From positions 1 to 64,000 of the forward strand of contig NZ_WEGL01000014.1 in assembly GCF_009604455.1 (NCBI RefSeq): 64,000 nucleotides of DNA, given 5' to 3'. The notes beneath the pieces were generated by a model that was given only the letters and a program-made list of their open reading frames with translations, was not told the origin of the DNA and did not search any database. Position numbers and translations under genes: made by a program. Position 1 is the first letter of the stretch, and each line of letters begins with the position of its first letter. Positions 17,402 to 27,226 of the stretch are shown piece by piece. This DNA is from Streptomyces sp. RB17. Lineage in GTDB: Bacteria; Actinomycetota; Actinomycetes; Streptomycetales; Streptomycetaceae.

Positions 17402-18457
17402 TCATCCCGCGCCGGACCTGGCGGCCTGCGCGGTCGCCCGGCTGGCGGGGTGGCGGGCACGCCATACGAGGAAGACCGACGTGGCGACCAGGCACCACAC
17501 GGCCAGCACCACATAGGGCTCGACGTGCTGGTTGTGCGGGAAGTAGATGGCGTTGCGCTGGGCGTTCACCGACGCGCCCGGCGGCAGGAACCGTCCCAGA
17601 AAGCCCAAGACCGGAGGGAGCAGCGGCCAGGCCACCGCACCCCCGGACGAGGGGTTGCCGAGGATGACCAGCAGCAGCCACGTCGGCAGCATTGCCCAGC
17701 GGCCCAGGAAGGTGTGGAATGCGGTGAAGATCATGCCCGCCGTGATCATGGTGAACGTGCAGATTCCCCATGACTGGGCGAACGGCAGCCGCACCACGCC
17801 GAGCACCCAGTCGGCCATGACGCAGATCCACAGGCCACCCAGTACGGAATAGCCGATGGTGGCGGCGATCCGTTCGGCGGGGCGCAGCGCCTGGGCATGC
17901 ACCCCGAGCTGGATGGCACCGACGAAACCGAGGATGGTCGACCCCAGGGCGATGTAGAAGAGAGCGAGCCCCTGCGGGTCGGTGGCCGGAAGCGGTTTGA
18001 CGTCCCTGACCTGCACGGGGATGCCCAGGGTCCGGCCCACCGACGGGGCGCTCTGGCCGAGAACCCGGGCGACCGACGCGCCCGCTGCGCTCGCCACATC
18101 GATCTCCACCCCGGCCGGTCGACGCTGCACGATCGCGAACTCCCGCTGCCCGTCGACCGCGGCGAGCGCCCTGCCGTAGTCAGGGTACGGATGAAGGACC
18201 AGCGACGTACGGAGCGTGGTCTCCAGCGCGTTGGTGAACCGGCCGCCCGCGACCGACTTCCCCGTCACCGCGACGGGGATGCGATGCGGTACGGGATTCG
18301 CCATGGCCCAGCAGTAGGCGCCGACGAAGAGTCCGGCCAGGGTGGCGATGATGAACGAGATCACCACCGCCGGCACGAAGCGCGACGACGTCAACCGCGA
18401 CCATCCGCCGTGACGGAGCCGCCGAGGAGGCTCCGCTGCAGACCACCGCTCGCCCAT
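17402..18457 (-). CDS. DUF3533/YhgE-like membrane protein (ABC-2-type transporter component)
   Basis: 351 residues from the ATG at 18457. A membrane helix near residues 28-50 is followed by a roughly 120-residue outer loop (ALAAVDGQREFAIVQRRPAG) and a C-terminal block of five or six helices, including SWGICTFTMITAGMIFTAF and GNPSSGGAVAWPLLPPVL. This is the layout of DUF3533/YhgE-Pip proteins related to ABC-2 permeases. No ATPase gene is adjacent. Such proteins are linked to export or secretion. The function here is open. Confidence 0.8.
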   Translation of the reverse strand: MGERWSAAEPPRRLRHGGWSRLTSSRFVPAVVISFIIATLAGLFVGAYCWAMANPVPHRIPVAVTGKSVAGGRFTNALETTLRTSLVLHPYPDYGRALAAVDGQREFAIVQRRPAGVEIDVASAAGASVARVLGQSAPSVGRTLGIPVQVRDVKPLPATDPQGLALFYIALGSTILGFVGAIQLGVHAQALRPAERIAATIGYSVLGGLWICVMADWVLGVVRLPFAQSWGICTFTMITAGMIFTAFHTFLGRWAMLPTWLLLVILGNPSSGGAVAWPLLPPVLGFLGRFLPPGASVNAQRNAIYFPHNQHVEPYVVLAVWCLVATSVFLVWRARHPASRATAQAARSGAG

Positions 18458-18681
18458 GGCCGTGATCGTAGAGCAGGCGCGGGGCCACACCCGGCTGCCG
18501 CCCCGGACACGTCATCGGCGTGCCGGAACACCGGAACTGAGACGGGTGCCGTGTCGCCCCTGGTGTGGGGCGCGGTGGTGCACCGGGGCCCCTTGCCGCT
18601 CGGCTCATGTGTGCCTTTCCCGGGCGCCTGCGTGCATCGCTCGGGTCGATCTCATCCGGCGGCCGTGTCGACGGCAACGAT

Positions 18682-18984
18682 ATGACGGACTGCTCCACGG
18701 GCGAGCACGTGGACAGCTCGATCACCGTGCACATCGTCCCCCGCTTGGATCGCGGACAGCCGGCCATCCCTGTCGTGGTCGAGTGCTTCCTTGAGGAGTT
18801 GCAGATGCACGAGGTCGGTCGCGGAGACATGGAGAAGGAGCCGACCGTCACGGACGATGATCTCGTGCTGGAAACCGTCATGATGCGGGGCGGCTTGCGC
18901 AATGGCGAGTCCGGGCGGTCGACGTCACGCGCGTGCTGGTGTGACTGGTGCAGCGTCAGAAAAGTAAGCAAGTGGTCAGTGTGA
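18682..18984 (+). CDS. possible small hypothetical protein
   Basis: A 100-codon frame starting MTDCSTGEHVDSSITVHIVP, with acidic middle part (EKEPTVTDDDLVLETVMM) and a Cys-containing tail. There is no clear ribosome site and no known family. It lies alone between the membrane protein and the MFS remnant. Its opposite strand is also open, so the call is weak. Confidence 0.25.
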   Translation: MTDCSTGEHVDSSITVHIVPRLDRGQPAIPVVVECFLEELQMHEVGRGDMEKEPTVTDDDLVLETVMMRGGLRNGESGRSTSRACWCDWCSVRKVSKWSV

Positions 18985-19329
18985 GTCCTCGAACACCTGG
19001 CGACGGCTGACCGAACATGCGAAGCGATAAAGCCTCCGGAAACCGCCCTTGACCTGCAAAGGCAGGCAGAGGGTAGGCAAACCGGGAGTTTCTCCGTGCT
19101 TCGTACCATGTTCAAGTCCAAGAACTAGCGTTTGGGTGTTTCCACAGGCCAGGCCCCTGATCGCCGCCTTCGGGTCAGCAAATGGTCAGCATCGGGCCGG
19201 ACGGTGTCCGGCTTGACGACCTGGACCGCGCCACGGGGTCTGCCGTCCCACCCCGCGCCCAGCTCGGAAGGCTTGACGCGTGGCTCGACAGCTCGCCCGT
19301 GGGATGGGGTCCTTCTTCAAGGAGCCGCC

Positions 19330-19542
19330 AACGCCTTCCGTCCGGTCGAGTACGCCGCCTCCACCGGCGGCAGTGGCCACCGAGTGGTCCCGCCGAACGT
19401 GACCGCCGCGGTCGGTGACGTCTGCATCTCCGGCGTGCACGCGGGCATGGCCGTCATCGCCGCCGTATTCCTGTGCGCAGCCCTCGCATCAGTCCTTCTG
19501 GTGCACGACCGACCGCGCGACGCCACCGCCGCGGCGCACTGA
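19330..19542 (+). pseudogene. MFS transporter, C-terminal remnant
   Basis: The frame ends VCISGVHAGMAVIAAVFLCA and ALASVLLVHDRPRD before its stop, which matches the last membrane helix and tail of DHA2-type MFS drug exporters. Upstream in this frame the sequence loses transporter character, so only the final helix or two survive. It sits in front of the SRPBCC operon but is not part of it. Confidence 0.5.
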
Positions 19543-19654
19543 CGCGCAGCCGCCAGGAGCGACGCCGAATCGGCCGCGCGATCGCCGTCGAAGGCACGGT
19601 GGTCCTGAACATCGCGATCGCCGTGCAACCGGCTCGACAAGTTGCCCCGCCCCC

Positions 19655-19685
19655 TTGACCAAGCTGGTTTCGTTACGCAACTCTG
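19655..19685 (+). promoter_or_regulatory. candidate HxlR operator and promoter of the SRPBCC operon
   Basis: TTGACC at 19655-19660 is a good -35. The following spacer holds GTTTCGTTACGCAAC (19667-19681), an imperfect inverted repeat of GTTnCGT and ACGnAAC. Its form resembles known HxlR-type sites with short GT-rich arms, and a HxlR gene ends this operon, so auto-regulation is plausible. Confidence 0.45.
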
Positions 19686-19723
19686 CTGATCACATCCCTC
19701 AATGGCGAGGAGGCTGACTTACG

Positions 19724-20230
19724 GTGGAGTGGACTGGCGCGCGTTACGCGGATAAACCGACGGTGGAGGTGCGGACCTGGATCGGTGCCGCGCCGGAGCG
19801 GGTGTGGAAGCTGGTCTCGGACGTGGAGCTGATGCCGGACCTCAGTGATGAGCTGCAGTCGATCGAGTGGCTGGACGGAGCCGCACGGCCCGACGTCGGG
19901 GCCAGGTTCGTGGGGCGCAGCAAGCATGACGCGCTCGGTGAATGGGCGACCACCTCCACCGTGGTCGAATGCATCCCCGAGCGGATGTTCGCGTGGGCGG
20001 TGGCGGACCCGGAGCACCCCACGGCCGTGTGGCGCTTCCGACTGGAACCCCGGGACGGCGGCACCGACCTGACGGAGTCGGTGCAGATGGGCCCGGCTCG
20101 ATCCGGCCTGTCCTTCGCCATCGACCGCATGCCGGAGAAGGAGCAGAAGATCGTATTCGTACGGATGCGGGAGTTCGAGCGCAACATGACGGCCACACTG
20201 GAACGGATCAAGAAGCTGGCGGAGTCGTGA
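19724..20230 (+). CDS. SRPBCC-family (START-like) protein
   Basis: 168 residues, GTG start with AGGAGG upstream. Motifs VEVRTWIGAAPERVWKLVSD at the N-terminus, GARFVGRSKHDALGEW in the middle and WRFRLEPRDGGTDLTESVQM fit the polyketide-cyclase/dehydrase branch of the START fold, a hydrophobic ligand-binding cup. The C-terminal helix is long and basic. It overlaps the LLM oxidoreductase by one base, implying a shared substrate; the ligand cannot be deduced. Confidence 0.85.
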   Translation: MEWTGARYADKPTVEVRTWIGAAPERVWKLVSDVELMPDLSDELQSIEWLDGAARPDVGARFVGRSKHDALGEWATTSTVVECIPERMFAWAVADPEHPTAVWRFRLEPRDGGTDLTESVQMGPARSGLSFAIDRMPEKEQKIVFVRMREFERNMTATLERIKKLAES

Positions 20231-21288
20231 TGCGGACCGCCACCACGATCGAGGCGTCCGGCTTCGACTCCTGGTCCCAGCAGGCCGACTTCGTCACCGA
20301 AGCCGAGAAGCTGGGGCTCGACATCTGTTGGGTGGCCGAGGCGTGGGGTTCCGATGCCCCCTCCGCGCTGGGCTTCTACGCGGCGCGAACCGAGCGGATG
20401 CTGCTGGGGTCCGCCGTCATGCAGGTCGGCACCCGTACGCCGGTCGCGCTCGCCCAGGCGGCCATCACTCTGTCCAACCTCTCCGGAGGGCGGTTCGCCC
20501 TCGGTCTGGGCACTTCCGGTCCGCAGGTCATGGAGGGCCTGCACGGAGTGCCCTTCGCCCGCCCGCTGGCACGCGTGCGCGAGACGGTGGAGATCGTGCG
20601 GCAGGTGATCGCGGGCGGCAAGGTCTCCTACTCCGGCAGTGAGTTCCGGATTCCCCTGCCCGGTGGTGACGCGGTGCCGATGCGCCTGTCCATGCGCGCC
20701 GAGCACCGGGTCCCGATCTACCTGGCTGCCCTGTCGCCGGCCATGCTGCGGCTGACCGGGCAGGTCGCGGACGGCTGGCTCGGCACCAGCTTCGTTCCGG
20801 AAGGGTCCGCCGAGGCCTACTTCGCCCACCTGGACCAGGGCCTGGAACGAGCCGGGCGTACCCGCGCGGACCTGGACGTCTGCCAGGGTGCCGAGGTCTC
20901 GTTCGCACCGGACGAGGAGACCTTGAGCGCCATGGTCGCCGGCCGCAAGAAGGAACTGGCCTTCAGCCTCGGCGGGATGGGTTCCGCGTCGACCAACTTC
21001 TACAATCAGGCCTACAGCCGTCAGGGCTGGGCGGAGGTGGCCGCGGAGGTGCGGGAACGCTGGCAGGCAGGCGACCGCGACGGCGCGGCCGGCCTCGTCA
21101 CCAACGAGATGGTGCTGGCCACCACGCTCATCGGCACGGAGGACATGGTGCGGCAACGGCTGCGGGTGTGGTGCGAGGCGGGCGTGAACACCGTCCGTCT
21201 CTATCCGGCAGGGGACACCATGGAGGCCAGACTCGCCACGCTGGGAAGGGCGATCGAGCTGGTCCGCGAGGCGGGTGGCGGGTCATGA
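20230..21288 (+). CDS. LLM-class (luciferase-like, F420-dependent type) oxidoreductase
   Basis: 352 residues beginning at the ATG that overlaps the previous stop. The TIM-barrel landmarks are EAEKLGLDICWVAEAWGSDA, LGSAVMQVGTRTPVALAQ, LSNLSGGRFALGLGTSGPQV and a C-terminal ATTLIGTEDMVRQRLRVW. The pattern is that of bacterial F420-dependent LLM oxidoreductases (mer/FGD-like); some relatives use FMN. With the SRPBCC protein and HxlR regulator it forms a redox catabolic or detoxification unit. Confidence 0.88.
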   Translation: MRTATTIEASGFDSWSQQADFVTEAEKLGLDICWVAEAWGSDAPSALGFYAARTERMLLGSAVMQVGTRTPVALAQAAITLSNLSGGRFALGLGTSGPQVMEGLHGVPFARPLARVRETVEIVRQVIAGGKVSYSGSEFRIPLPGGDAVPMRLSMRAEHRVPIYLAALSPAMLRLTGQVADGWLGTSFVPEGSAEAYFAHLDQGLERAGRTRADLDVCQGAEVSFAPDEETLSAMVAGRKKELAFSLGGMGSASTNFYNQAYSRQGWAEVAAEVRERWQAGDRDGAAGLVTNEMVLATTLIGTEDMVRQRLRVWCEAGVNTVRLYPAGDTMEARLATLGRAIELVREAGGGS

Positions 21289-21791
21289 GCCCTGCGCGTC
21301 CCTCCTTCGCGAACTGGCCGTGCTCCATCGCGCGCACCGTGGATGTACTCGGCGACGCATGGAGCATCCTGATTCTGCGGGAGGCGTTCTACGGATTCCG
21401 TCGATTCGACGAGTTCCAGCAGGAGTTGCGCATGGCACGCAACACCCTCGCCGACCGGCTGCGCCGGTTGGTGGAGGAGGGACTTATGGAGAGACGGCTC
21501 TACGAGAGCGAGCCGCCGCGTCACGAGTACCTGCTGACGGAGAAGGGCCGGGACTTCGTCCCGGTGCTCGCCGCAATGGCACGCTGGGGCGACCGATGGC
21601 TCGCCGGGGAGGAGGGCGCCCCGATCACCTTCCACCACGACGCCTGCGACCACGATTCCCACGCGGAGGTGGTCTGCTCCGCCTGTGGTGAGCCGATGCG
21701 GTCGGAGGGCATCTCCACGCGGATGGGCCCGGGCTATCCAGAGCGGCTCAGGAAGCGGCCGGACGTCCAGCGCCGCTTTGGGCGCTTCTGA
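21285..21791 (+). CDS. HxlR-family regulator with Cys-rich tail
   Basis: 168 residues, ATG overlapping the oxidoreductase stop. The winged-helix core reads CSIARTVDVLGDAWSILILR, GFRRFDEFQQEL, ARNTLADRLRRLVEEGLMER and HEYLLTEKGRDFVPVLAAMA. After it comes an extension with His and Cys residues (HHDACDHDSHAEVVCSACGE) that could bind metal or sense redox state. Being the third gene of the operon it probably controls its own synthesis through the site near 19667-19681. Confidence 0.88.
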   Translation: MSPARPSFANWPCSIARTVDVLGDAWSILILREAFYGFRRFDEFQQELRMARNTLADRLRRLVEEGLMERRLYESEPPRHEYLLTEKGRDFVPVLAAMARWGDRWLAGEEGAPITFHHDACDHDSHAEVVCSACGEPMRSEGISTRMGPGYPERLRKRPDVQRRFGRF

Positions 21792-22065
21792 CCGGCCCCG
21801 GCAGCTGACCGTTGTTCGAATGGGCATGGCGACGGCCGTGCTCACGACATGCGGCGACTGACCGCCCGCCCATGAAGGCCCGCAACGGTCTCGTACGACG
21901 ACTGCTCCGACGTCTGCGCGAGCGCCAGCGGTACTGCAACCGACGCGGCAGGAGTCGGCCACCACCGTGCTCCACCCACACCACTAGGAAACCGCAGTGC
22001 CCGTCGAGAATCAGGGCTTTGTTCCGGTGCCTGCGGGTGCATGGAAGAGTCGAAGGAGTCATCTC

Positions 22066-22935
22066 GTGCAGATGAAGGAAGAGCTCGCCTGCGCCTATGC
22101 ACGGGCCACCTGGAACATGGTGGAACCCGTCCATGGAGCCGTGTACTTCGCTCCCGAGGCTCAGGCCCGGTACGCGGAGCTCGGCGTCGAAGGCAGGGCC
22201 GGCTACTTCGGCTCGCGCGCCGCGGCTCTGGGCCCGGCGTCCGCCGAACTGGTGATCGCCACCTTCTACAACTTCAGCCCGGAGCTGGTGCGCAGTGTGG
22301 TTCCCGCGGTATGGAAGACAGCGTCGCCGGAGAGACTGCTGGCGGCCCGGCTGGCGGCCGTCGATGCCACGCTGCGCCGCATCCTGGGTCCCGCCGTCCA
22401 GTCCTCCAAGATGGAGCGCGCTGCGGAACTGGCGCAGGAAGCGGCCCGAGCGACGCTGCCCCACCCGCAGGGCCGCCCGCTCTTCGCCGCACACGCTGCC
22501 CTGCCCTGGCCACGGGAACCACACCTGGTGCTTTGGCATGCACAAACGCTGCTGCGCGAGTTTCGTGGCGACGGCCACATCACGACGCTGCTCGCCGCCG
22601 GGCTGGACGGGATCGAAGCGCTGTTGACCCATGCTGCCGCGGGCCCGGTGACTGCCGAGGGGCTTCGGACAACACGGGCCTGGTCCGAGAAACAGTGGGC
22701 ACAGGCAGCACAGCGGCTCCGCGAGCGCGGCTGGCTGGCGGAGGGCCCCGACCTTGCCTTCACCCCGGAAGGGCGGGAGCGGCGCCAGATGGTGGAGCAC
22801 ACCACCGACGAACTGTCCGCGCTGCCGTATGTCGCGATAGGCCCTGAGAAGTGCGCCGAGTTGCGCCGCCTGGTGAGGCCCTACAGCGTGGCCTTGGCCG
22901 AGGAGCTGTTGCCCTGGCGTGTCGGCAGCCTCTGA
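22066..22935 (+). CDS. SCO6745-family protein
   Basis: 289 residues from the GTG at 22066, seven bases after AAGGAG; an upstream ATG at 21997 has no such site. It has the family blocks YARATWNMVEPVHGAVYFAP, GYFGSRAAALGPASAELVIA and FYNFSPELVRSVVPAVW, then REFRGDGHITTLLAAGLDGI near the middle. The C-terminal third looks like a degenerate winged helix (RLRERGWLAEGPDLAFTPEG). The family is common in actinobacteria but its role is unknown. Here it stands between the HxlR operon and another regulator. Confidence 0.8.
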   Translation: MQMKEELACAYARATWNMVEPVHGAVYFAPEAQARYAELGVEGRAGYFGSRAAALGPASAELVIATFYNFSPELVRSVVPAVWKTASPERLLAARLAAVDATLRRILGPAVQSSKMERAAELAQEAARATLPHPQGRPLFAAHAALPWPREPHLVLWHAQTLLREFRGDGHITTLLAAGLDGIEALLTHAAAGPVTAEGLRTTRAWSEKQWAQAAQRLRERGWLAEGPDLAFTPEGRERRQMVEHTTDELSALPYVAIGPEKCAELRRLVRPYSVALAEELLPWRVGSL

Positions 22936-23101
22936 TCGCTGATACCGATGCCGATCGAGGGGATGCCAGGGCTGCGGCGAGGCCGACACAGACCGGGACT
23001 CCACTGGCCGGCATGCCAGCCCAGGCGAAGTGTGGCAAGGATGGCCCGGTGGCCGAGTCGGGCCGGGTGGTGGTTGGTTGACAGGAATGACCGGAGCTCA
23101 C

Positions 23102-24079
23102 ATGGAACTTGACGTCGTCGGACTCAGCGACGCCTCACAACTCGTGTACAGCACCCTGGTGGGGCTGCGCCCCAGTACGGCCTCGGAGGTCGCCGATGCC
23201 TGCGGGTTGAGCCTGGGCACGGTCGGCCGGTATTTGTCCGCGTTGGTGAAGGACGGCCTTGCCACCAAGGCGGCGGGCCGTCCCCCACGCTTCACCGCAG
23301 CGGCTCCCGATGTGGCGGTCACCGAGCTGATCCACGAACGTGAGCGCCAGCTCGACGCGGCTCGCTCTGTGGTGCGGCAGCTCGCCGAGAAGCACCGTGA
23401 GGCGCGTCGGATCAGCGACCCGAACATCGCTGTCGAACTGATCACCGGTCATGAGGACATCAGCGCGGCCGTCTCCCGGCTCACCGCGAGCGCTCGGCGC
23501 CAGCTGCGCGCCTTCGACCGTCCGCCCTATGTCGAGCGTCCGGGCAGCAACCTGGAGAACCAGCGTCGCCGGCAGCACGCCGGTGTCGGCCATCGTGTCA
23601 TCTACGACCGGGCCGCCGTGGCCTGGCCGGGGCGCCTGCGGGACGACATCCTGCCGAGCATACGTATCGGTGAGGACGCCCGGGTTCGGGAGAAGTTGCC
23701 CCTGAAGCTTGTGATCGCCGACGACAGATGGGCGGTCATTCCCTTCAGTCTCGCCACCGGTGGCCACTCCGTGGCTTACCTCGTCCACCGCTCACCCATG
23801 CTCACCGCGCTGGAGGCTCTTTTCGAGGCCGAGTGGGAGCGCGCCACCCCGGTGCGGGACACCAAGCCGCCGGCGGGAGGAACCGGCGGCCCGGACGCCG
23901 ATACCCTGGCCCTCCTCGGCCTGCTCGCCTCCGGCTGTACGGATGCGGCCATCGCCCGTACGCAAGGCTGGAGCCAGCGCACCACCCAGCGCCGTATCCA
24001 CCGTCTGATGACGGAACTGGACGCAGCCACCCGCTTCCAGGCCGCGGCCCAAGCCGCCCGCCGCGGCTGGCTGCAGTGA
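23102..24079 (+). CDS. TrmB/LuxR-like transcriptional regulator
   Basis: 325 residues from the ATG at 23102 (MELDVVGLSDASQLV), which has GGAG five bases upstream. An N-terminal winged helix (STASEVADACGLSLGTVGRY) of TrmB type leads into a coiled linker and a PLD-like ligand domain. The C-terminus has a LuxR-like HTH (LLASGCTDAAIARTQGWSQR). This two-HTH architecture occurs in many Streptomyces regulators of unknown target. The first 43 bases of the gene are nearly repeated at 44811. Confidence 0.82.
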   Translation: MELDVVGLSDASQLVYSTLVGLRPSTASEVADACGLSLGTVGRYLSALVKDGLATKAAGRPPRFTAAAPDVAVTELIHERERQLDAARSVVRQLAEKHREARRISDPNIAVELITGHEDISAAVSRLTASARRQLRAFDRPPYVERPGSNLENQRRRQHAGVGHRVIYDRAAVAWPGRLRDDILPSIRIGEDARVREKLPLKLVIADDRWAVIPFSLATGGHSVAYLVHRSPMLTALEALFEAEWERATPVRDTKPPAGGTGGPDADTLALLGLLASGCTDAAIARTQGWSQRTTQRRIHRLMTELDAATRFQAAAQAARRGWLQ

Positions 24080-24680
24080 GTCGGTCGGCAGCGTCGGCGT
24101 GATCGCCGCCCTCGGCCGTGTCCCACCGTTCCTGGCTCAGAAGTCCGGCCTGTGGGTGAGGTTGTGGACCTGTAGGAGCCGGTGCCTCTCATCAGTGGGA
24201 TGGTGGTGTGTGTCAAGGGAGGGTGGCGGCGGGTTGTTGCCGTGCGGCTGTTTGTCGCCCGTGAAGATCTCTTGTGGCACGGGTTGTGTGTCCCCGACGG
24301 TGCTGGCCGCGGATCCAACCGGATCCCATCGGGCCTCGGCGAGTCACCGATGGTCTGGGAGCTCGACGAGTGGCCGGTACGTGTCTGTTGAAGGATCTCA
24401 GTGGACCCCACCCGGAAAGTACCAAGACGGCGGCGAAGGACAGTGGTGGCCTTGCGGCCGCCACATTGATGATGTTCTTCGTAGTGTCAACTAGGCGGGT
24501 CGCGAGGATAGCGGGCCTGGGGCGTGTTTTCGCAGACCAGGCACGGTTTTCTTGGCGTCGCTTGATGTGCGGGTGTGGGCATCTTCGGCAGTATGTGGGT
24601 GGACTGATGCTGACCTTTTGCCGACTTTCCTGACCGTGTGTCAGTTATGGATTGATCGTTTTGGGTGTCAGGGAGATGTC
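24080..24680. other. 600-bp intergenic stretch without a recognisable gene
   Basis: GT-rich DNA (for example around 24195-24290) unlike coding sequence of this organism in any frame. Short open frames lack ribosome sites and motifs. No strong inverted repeat was seen. Confidence 0.4.
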
Positions 24681-26075
24681 GTGCTGAAGCGGGTGTTGGT
24701 CGCGCCGGACCCGGGGCGGCTGAGGTTGCGCAGTGCTGCGCGGGGTGTCCTGGGTGTCGGTCTGGCGGTGACGGTGTCGGATCCGGCGAAGCAGTCGCTG
24801 TCGGCGGCGATCGCTGGTGGGCTTGCCGCGCTGCTCGCCTTGTTCACGGTGGCCGATGGGTCGGTGCGGGGCAGGCGGTCACGACGGTGCTCTTGCCGGT
24901 GGCAGGTTTTCCGGTGCTGGCTCTCGCGGCGGTGTCGCACGAATACGCGTGGATACGGGACGTGGCGTTTGTTGCCGTCCTTGGCGCGGGGATGTATGCG
25001 CGCCGGTGGGGGCCGCGGGGCCACGCTCTGGGGACTTTCGCGTTCATGATGTTTTTCGCGGCGCAGTTCCTGCATGCGATGCCGGGCCAGTTGCCGGAGC
25101 TTTATGCGGCGGTGGCCCTTGCCCTGCTGGCGTCCTCGGCGGTGCGCCGTGGGGCAGCTGGTGTCGCACGAGCGCTGGTATTGGGCTGTGGGTGCGGTGT
25201 GGTGGATTTTCGTGAACACCACCTCGCGGGGCGCGACCCTGGTGCGGGGCTTTCGCAGGGTTTTGGGCACGGTGATCGGTATCGCCATTGGCCTGGTGAT
25301 CGCTGTGCCGCTGGATGGGGCTGGTGCTCCCACCGCGGCGCTTGTCGCGGTCTGCGTGTTCGGCATTTTCTATACGGCGGCGGTGTCGTATACGTGGATG
25401 ATGCTGGCGGTGACGGTGATGGCCGGGCTGTTGTATGGCCTGTTGGGGGTGCTGAATCCGGGGCTGCTTGCTCTGCGTGTGATGGAGACGGGGGTGGGGG
25501 CGCTCGGCGCGGGGCTCGCGGTGTTGTTGGTACTGCCGGTGACCACGCACGCCACCACTGACGCGTGGATCCAGCGAGCGCTGCACTGGGTCCATGCGTG
25601 CACTTCTGAGGCTGCGGCCCGCCTGGCCGGCTCTCCGGCTGCGGATCCGGCCCGGCATGTCGCTGAACTGGAGCTGCTGTTCGGCAGGGTGAGGCTGTCG
25701 CTGGCGCCGCTGGTGCACCCGTTCACTCCGCTGCGGGCGCGCAAAGCGCGGGCCCGTCAGGTGATCGAGCTGCTGGACCGGTGTGCCCGGGAGGTGCGTG
25801 GCCTGGCATCGGTCGCGGCGGATCCGGATGCTTCCCCCGGTGCCACGCCAAGTGAGGGTCATGCGGCGGTTGCAGCACCGCATCCTTCCGGTGGTGAACT
25901 GGCCTTGGCTCATCTGCATGGCACTCGCAGGCCCGTTGCAAGGCCCCGTCGCGGCCTGACGGCCACCGCCCCGGGAGGGTTACGAGGCTCGTGCTCCGTG
26001 ACGGCGCCCACTACGCGATGTAGTCGGCCAGGGGCCTGGAGCATGCGGTGTCTGCCAGGGGTGTGCGTGTACTGA
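24681..26075 (+). pseudogene. FUSC-family (aromatic-acid-exporter-like) membrane protein, two frameshifts
   Basis: Begins at a GTG at 24681 after GGGAGA with LKRVLVAPDPGRLRLRSAAR. Near 24870 coding moves to a second frame (VTTVLLPVAGFPVLALAAVS, YARRWGPRGHALGTFAFMMF) and near 25150 to a third (QLVSHERWYWAVGAVWWIFV, VLGTVIGIAIGLVIAVPLDG, then a cytosolic half ending near 26000). In sum this is an FUSC/ArAE-type inner-membrane protein with two helical bundles. The breaks mean no full-length product without recoding, unless they are sequence errors. Confidence 0.7.
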
Positions 26076-26335
26076 ATGGGCTTGATCCGCTTCGGGTCCG
26101 ACTGTGTGGCGAGTGCGGAGCTGACTGGCGGTCAGAGCTGACCTCGGTACCACCTGGCACAGGTTGTAGAGACCGTCTTCGGGCGTCCACGTCAGTCCAG
26201 GGCGTGTGCGTAATAGCAGGTCAGGGCATCGCGGTCCGGGGGAGTCGGCGTAGTTGGTGACAGACGTGTGACAGCATCCGATCCATAGCTCTACAGAGAC
26301 TTCGCTGCTGTACCGCCACCGGCGGCGCCTTGCTG

Positions 26336-27055
26336 TCAGCTGAAGTGGACGTCGCTGAGGTCGATGGACACCATGACCTGATCGAGGACGGGGTAGCCGT
26401 CGGCGTCGCGGCGGTAGGCCCGGCGCTTGGTGGGCAGCGCGATGCCGTCCGCGTCCACGCAGTCGTAGACGTACTGCGCGGCGGCGAATCCGCCTGCCAC
26501 ATCGACGTGGTAGTCGTGTCGGCGCAGCAGCCGGTCGGGGCCGAAGTAGAAGTCCTGGTGGGTGCTGTGGCTGGCGATCCCGGGTGGGAACGTGGCGCGC
26601 AGTCCTCGCCACAGTTCGTCCCCTTCCCGCCACGGCTCGATCTCGGTGACCGTGAATCCGGGCATGGCCAGCAGGAACGGCGTGGTGAGGTAGGTCCACA
26701 GGGCGTAACCGTTGAAGTAGGCGCGGTCCAGTGCGTCCCAGGGGGTCTCCAAAGTGTGGCCGCTGAAGGACGACCGTGGGTCCTCGCGTTCGGCCACCAC
26801 TCGCCCGTCGAGCTTGTCGATACTCACACGTCCGGGCGTGAAGTCGGTCTCCTGGTCAGGGGCGCCGAAGGGTCTGACCGAGGCGTGCTGCTTGTGGAGG
26901 TGAACGGTCATCTCGCGGGGCGCGGGATCCTGCGGCAAGCCTTTCACGGCGAACAGATGACCGCCGCTGACAAGGGTGGCTCGCGCCTGGGTCAGCCGGC
27001 GCCAGCGTGTGTTCCCGCCGTGGGCTTCGATCGCCTCGGTGAGTAGTTCATTCAT
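26336..27055 (-). CDS. conserved hypothetical protein
   Basis: 239 residues with AGGAGA seven bases before the ATG. It begins LLTEAIEAHGGNTRWRRLTQ, a start seen in LolA/LolB-fold-like cytosolic proteins. The middle reads DFTPGRVSIDKLDGRVVAER, then FYFGPDRLLRRHDYHVDVAG, and the end PVLDQVMVSIDLSDVHFS. The alternating pattern suggests one large beta sheet holding a lipid or small molecule. There is no signal peptide and no known function. It lies alone before the PfpI gene on the same strand. Confidence 0.7.
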   Translation of the reverse strand: MNELLTEAIEAHGGNTRWRRLTQARATLVSGGHLFAVKGLPQDPAPREMTVHLHKQHASVRPFGAPDQETDFTPGRVSIDKLDGRVVAEREDPRSSFSGHTLETPWDALDRAYFNGYALWTYLTTPFLLAMPGFTVTEIEPWREGDELWRGLRATFPPGIASHSTHQDFYFGPDRLLRRHDYHVDVAGGFAAAQYVYDCVDADGIALPTKRRAYRRDADGYPVLDQVMVSIDLSDVHFS

Positions 27056-27226
27056 GTAGGTCTCCTGAGGCGCGGCATCCGTTGGCCCTTGATCACCGAA
27101 GCGGCAGACGAGAGCTTGAACTCCCGCAACCGCCCGTGACCAACGACCGCCACCTCACATCTCCTGCCGTGACCATACGGCTTCAAGAGGATGGATATTC
27201 ATTGTGCCGAGACTGAGCGCGGGACG

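Noticed and set aside
19090..19130. TTCAAGTCC near 19110 as a tRNA 3' end or attachment site
   Set aside because: No stem pairs around it and no duplicate was seen at the other side of a plausible element.
19744..21156. 470-codon minus-strand frame opposite SRPBCC and LLM genes
   Set aside because: Antisense shadow; its composition is low in hydrophobic cores and it has no ribosome site.
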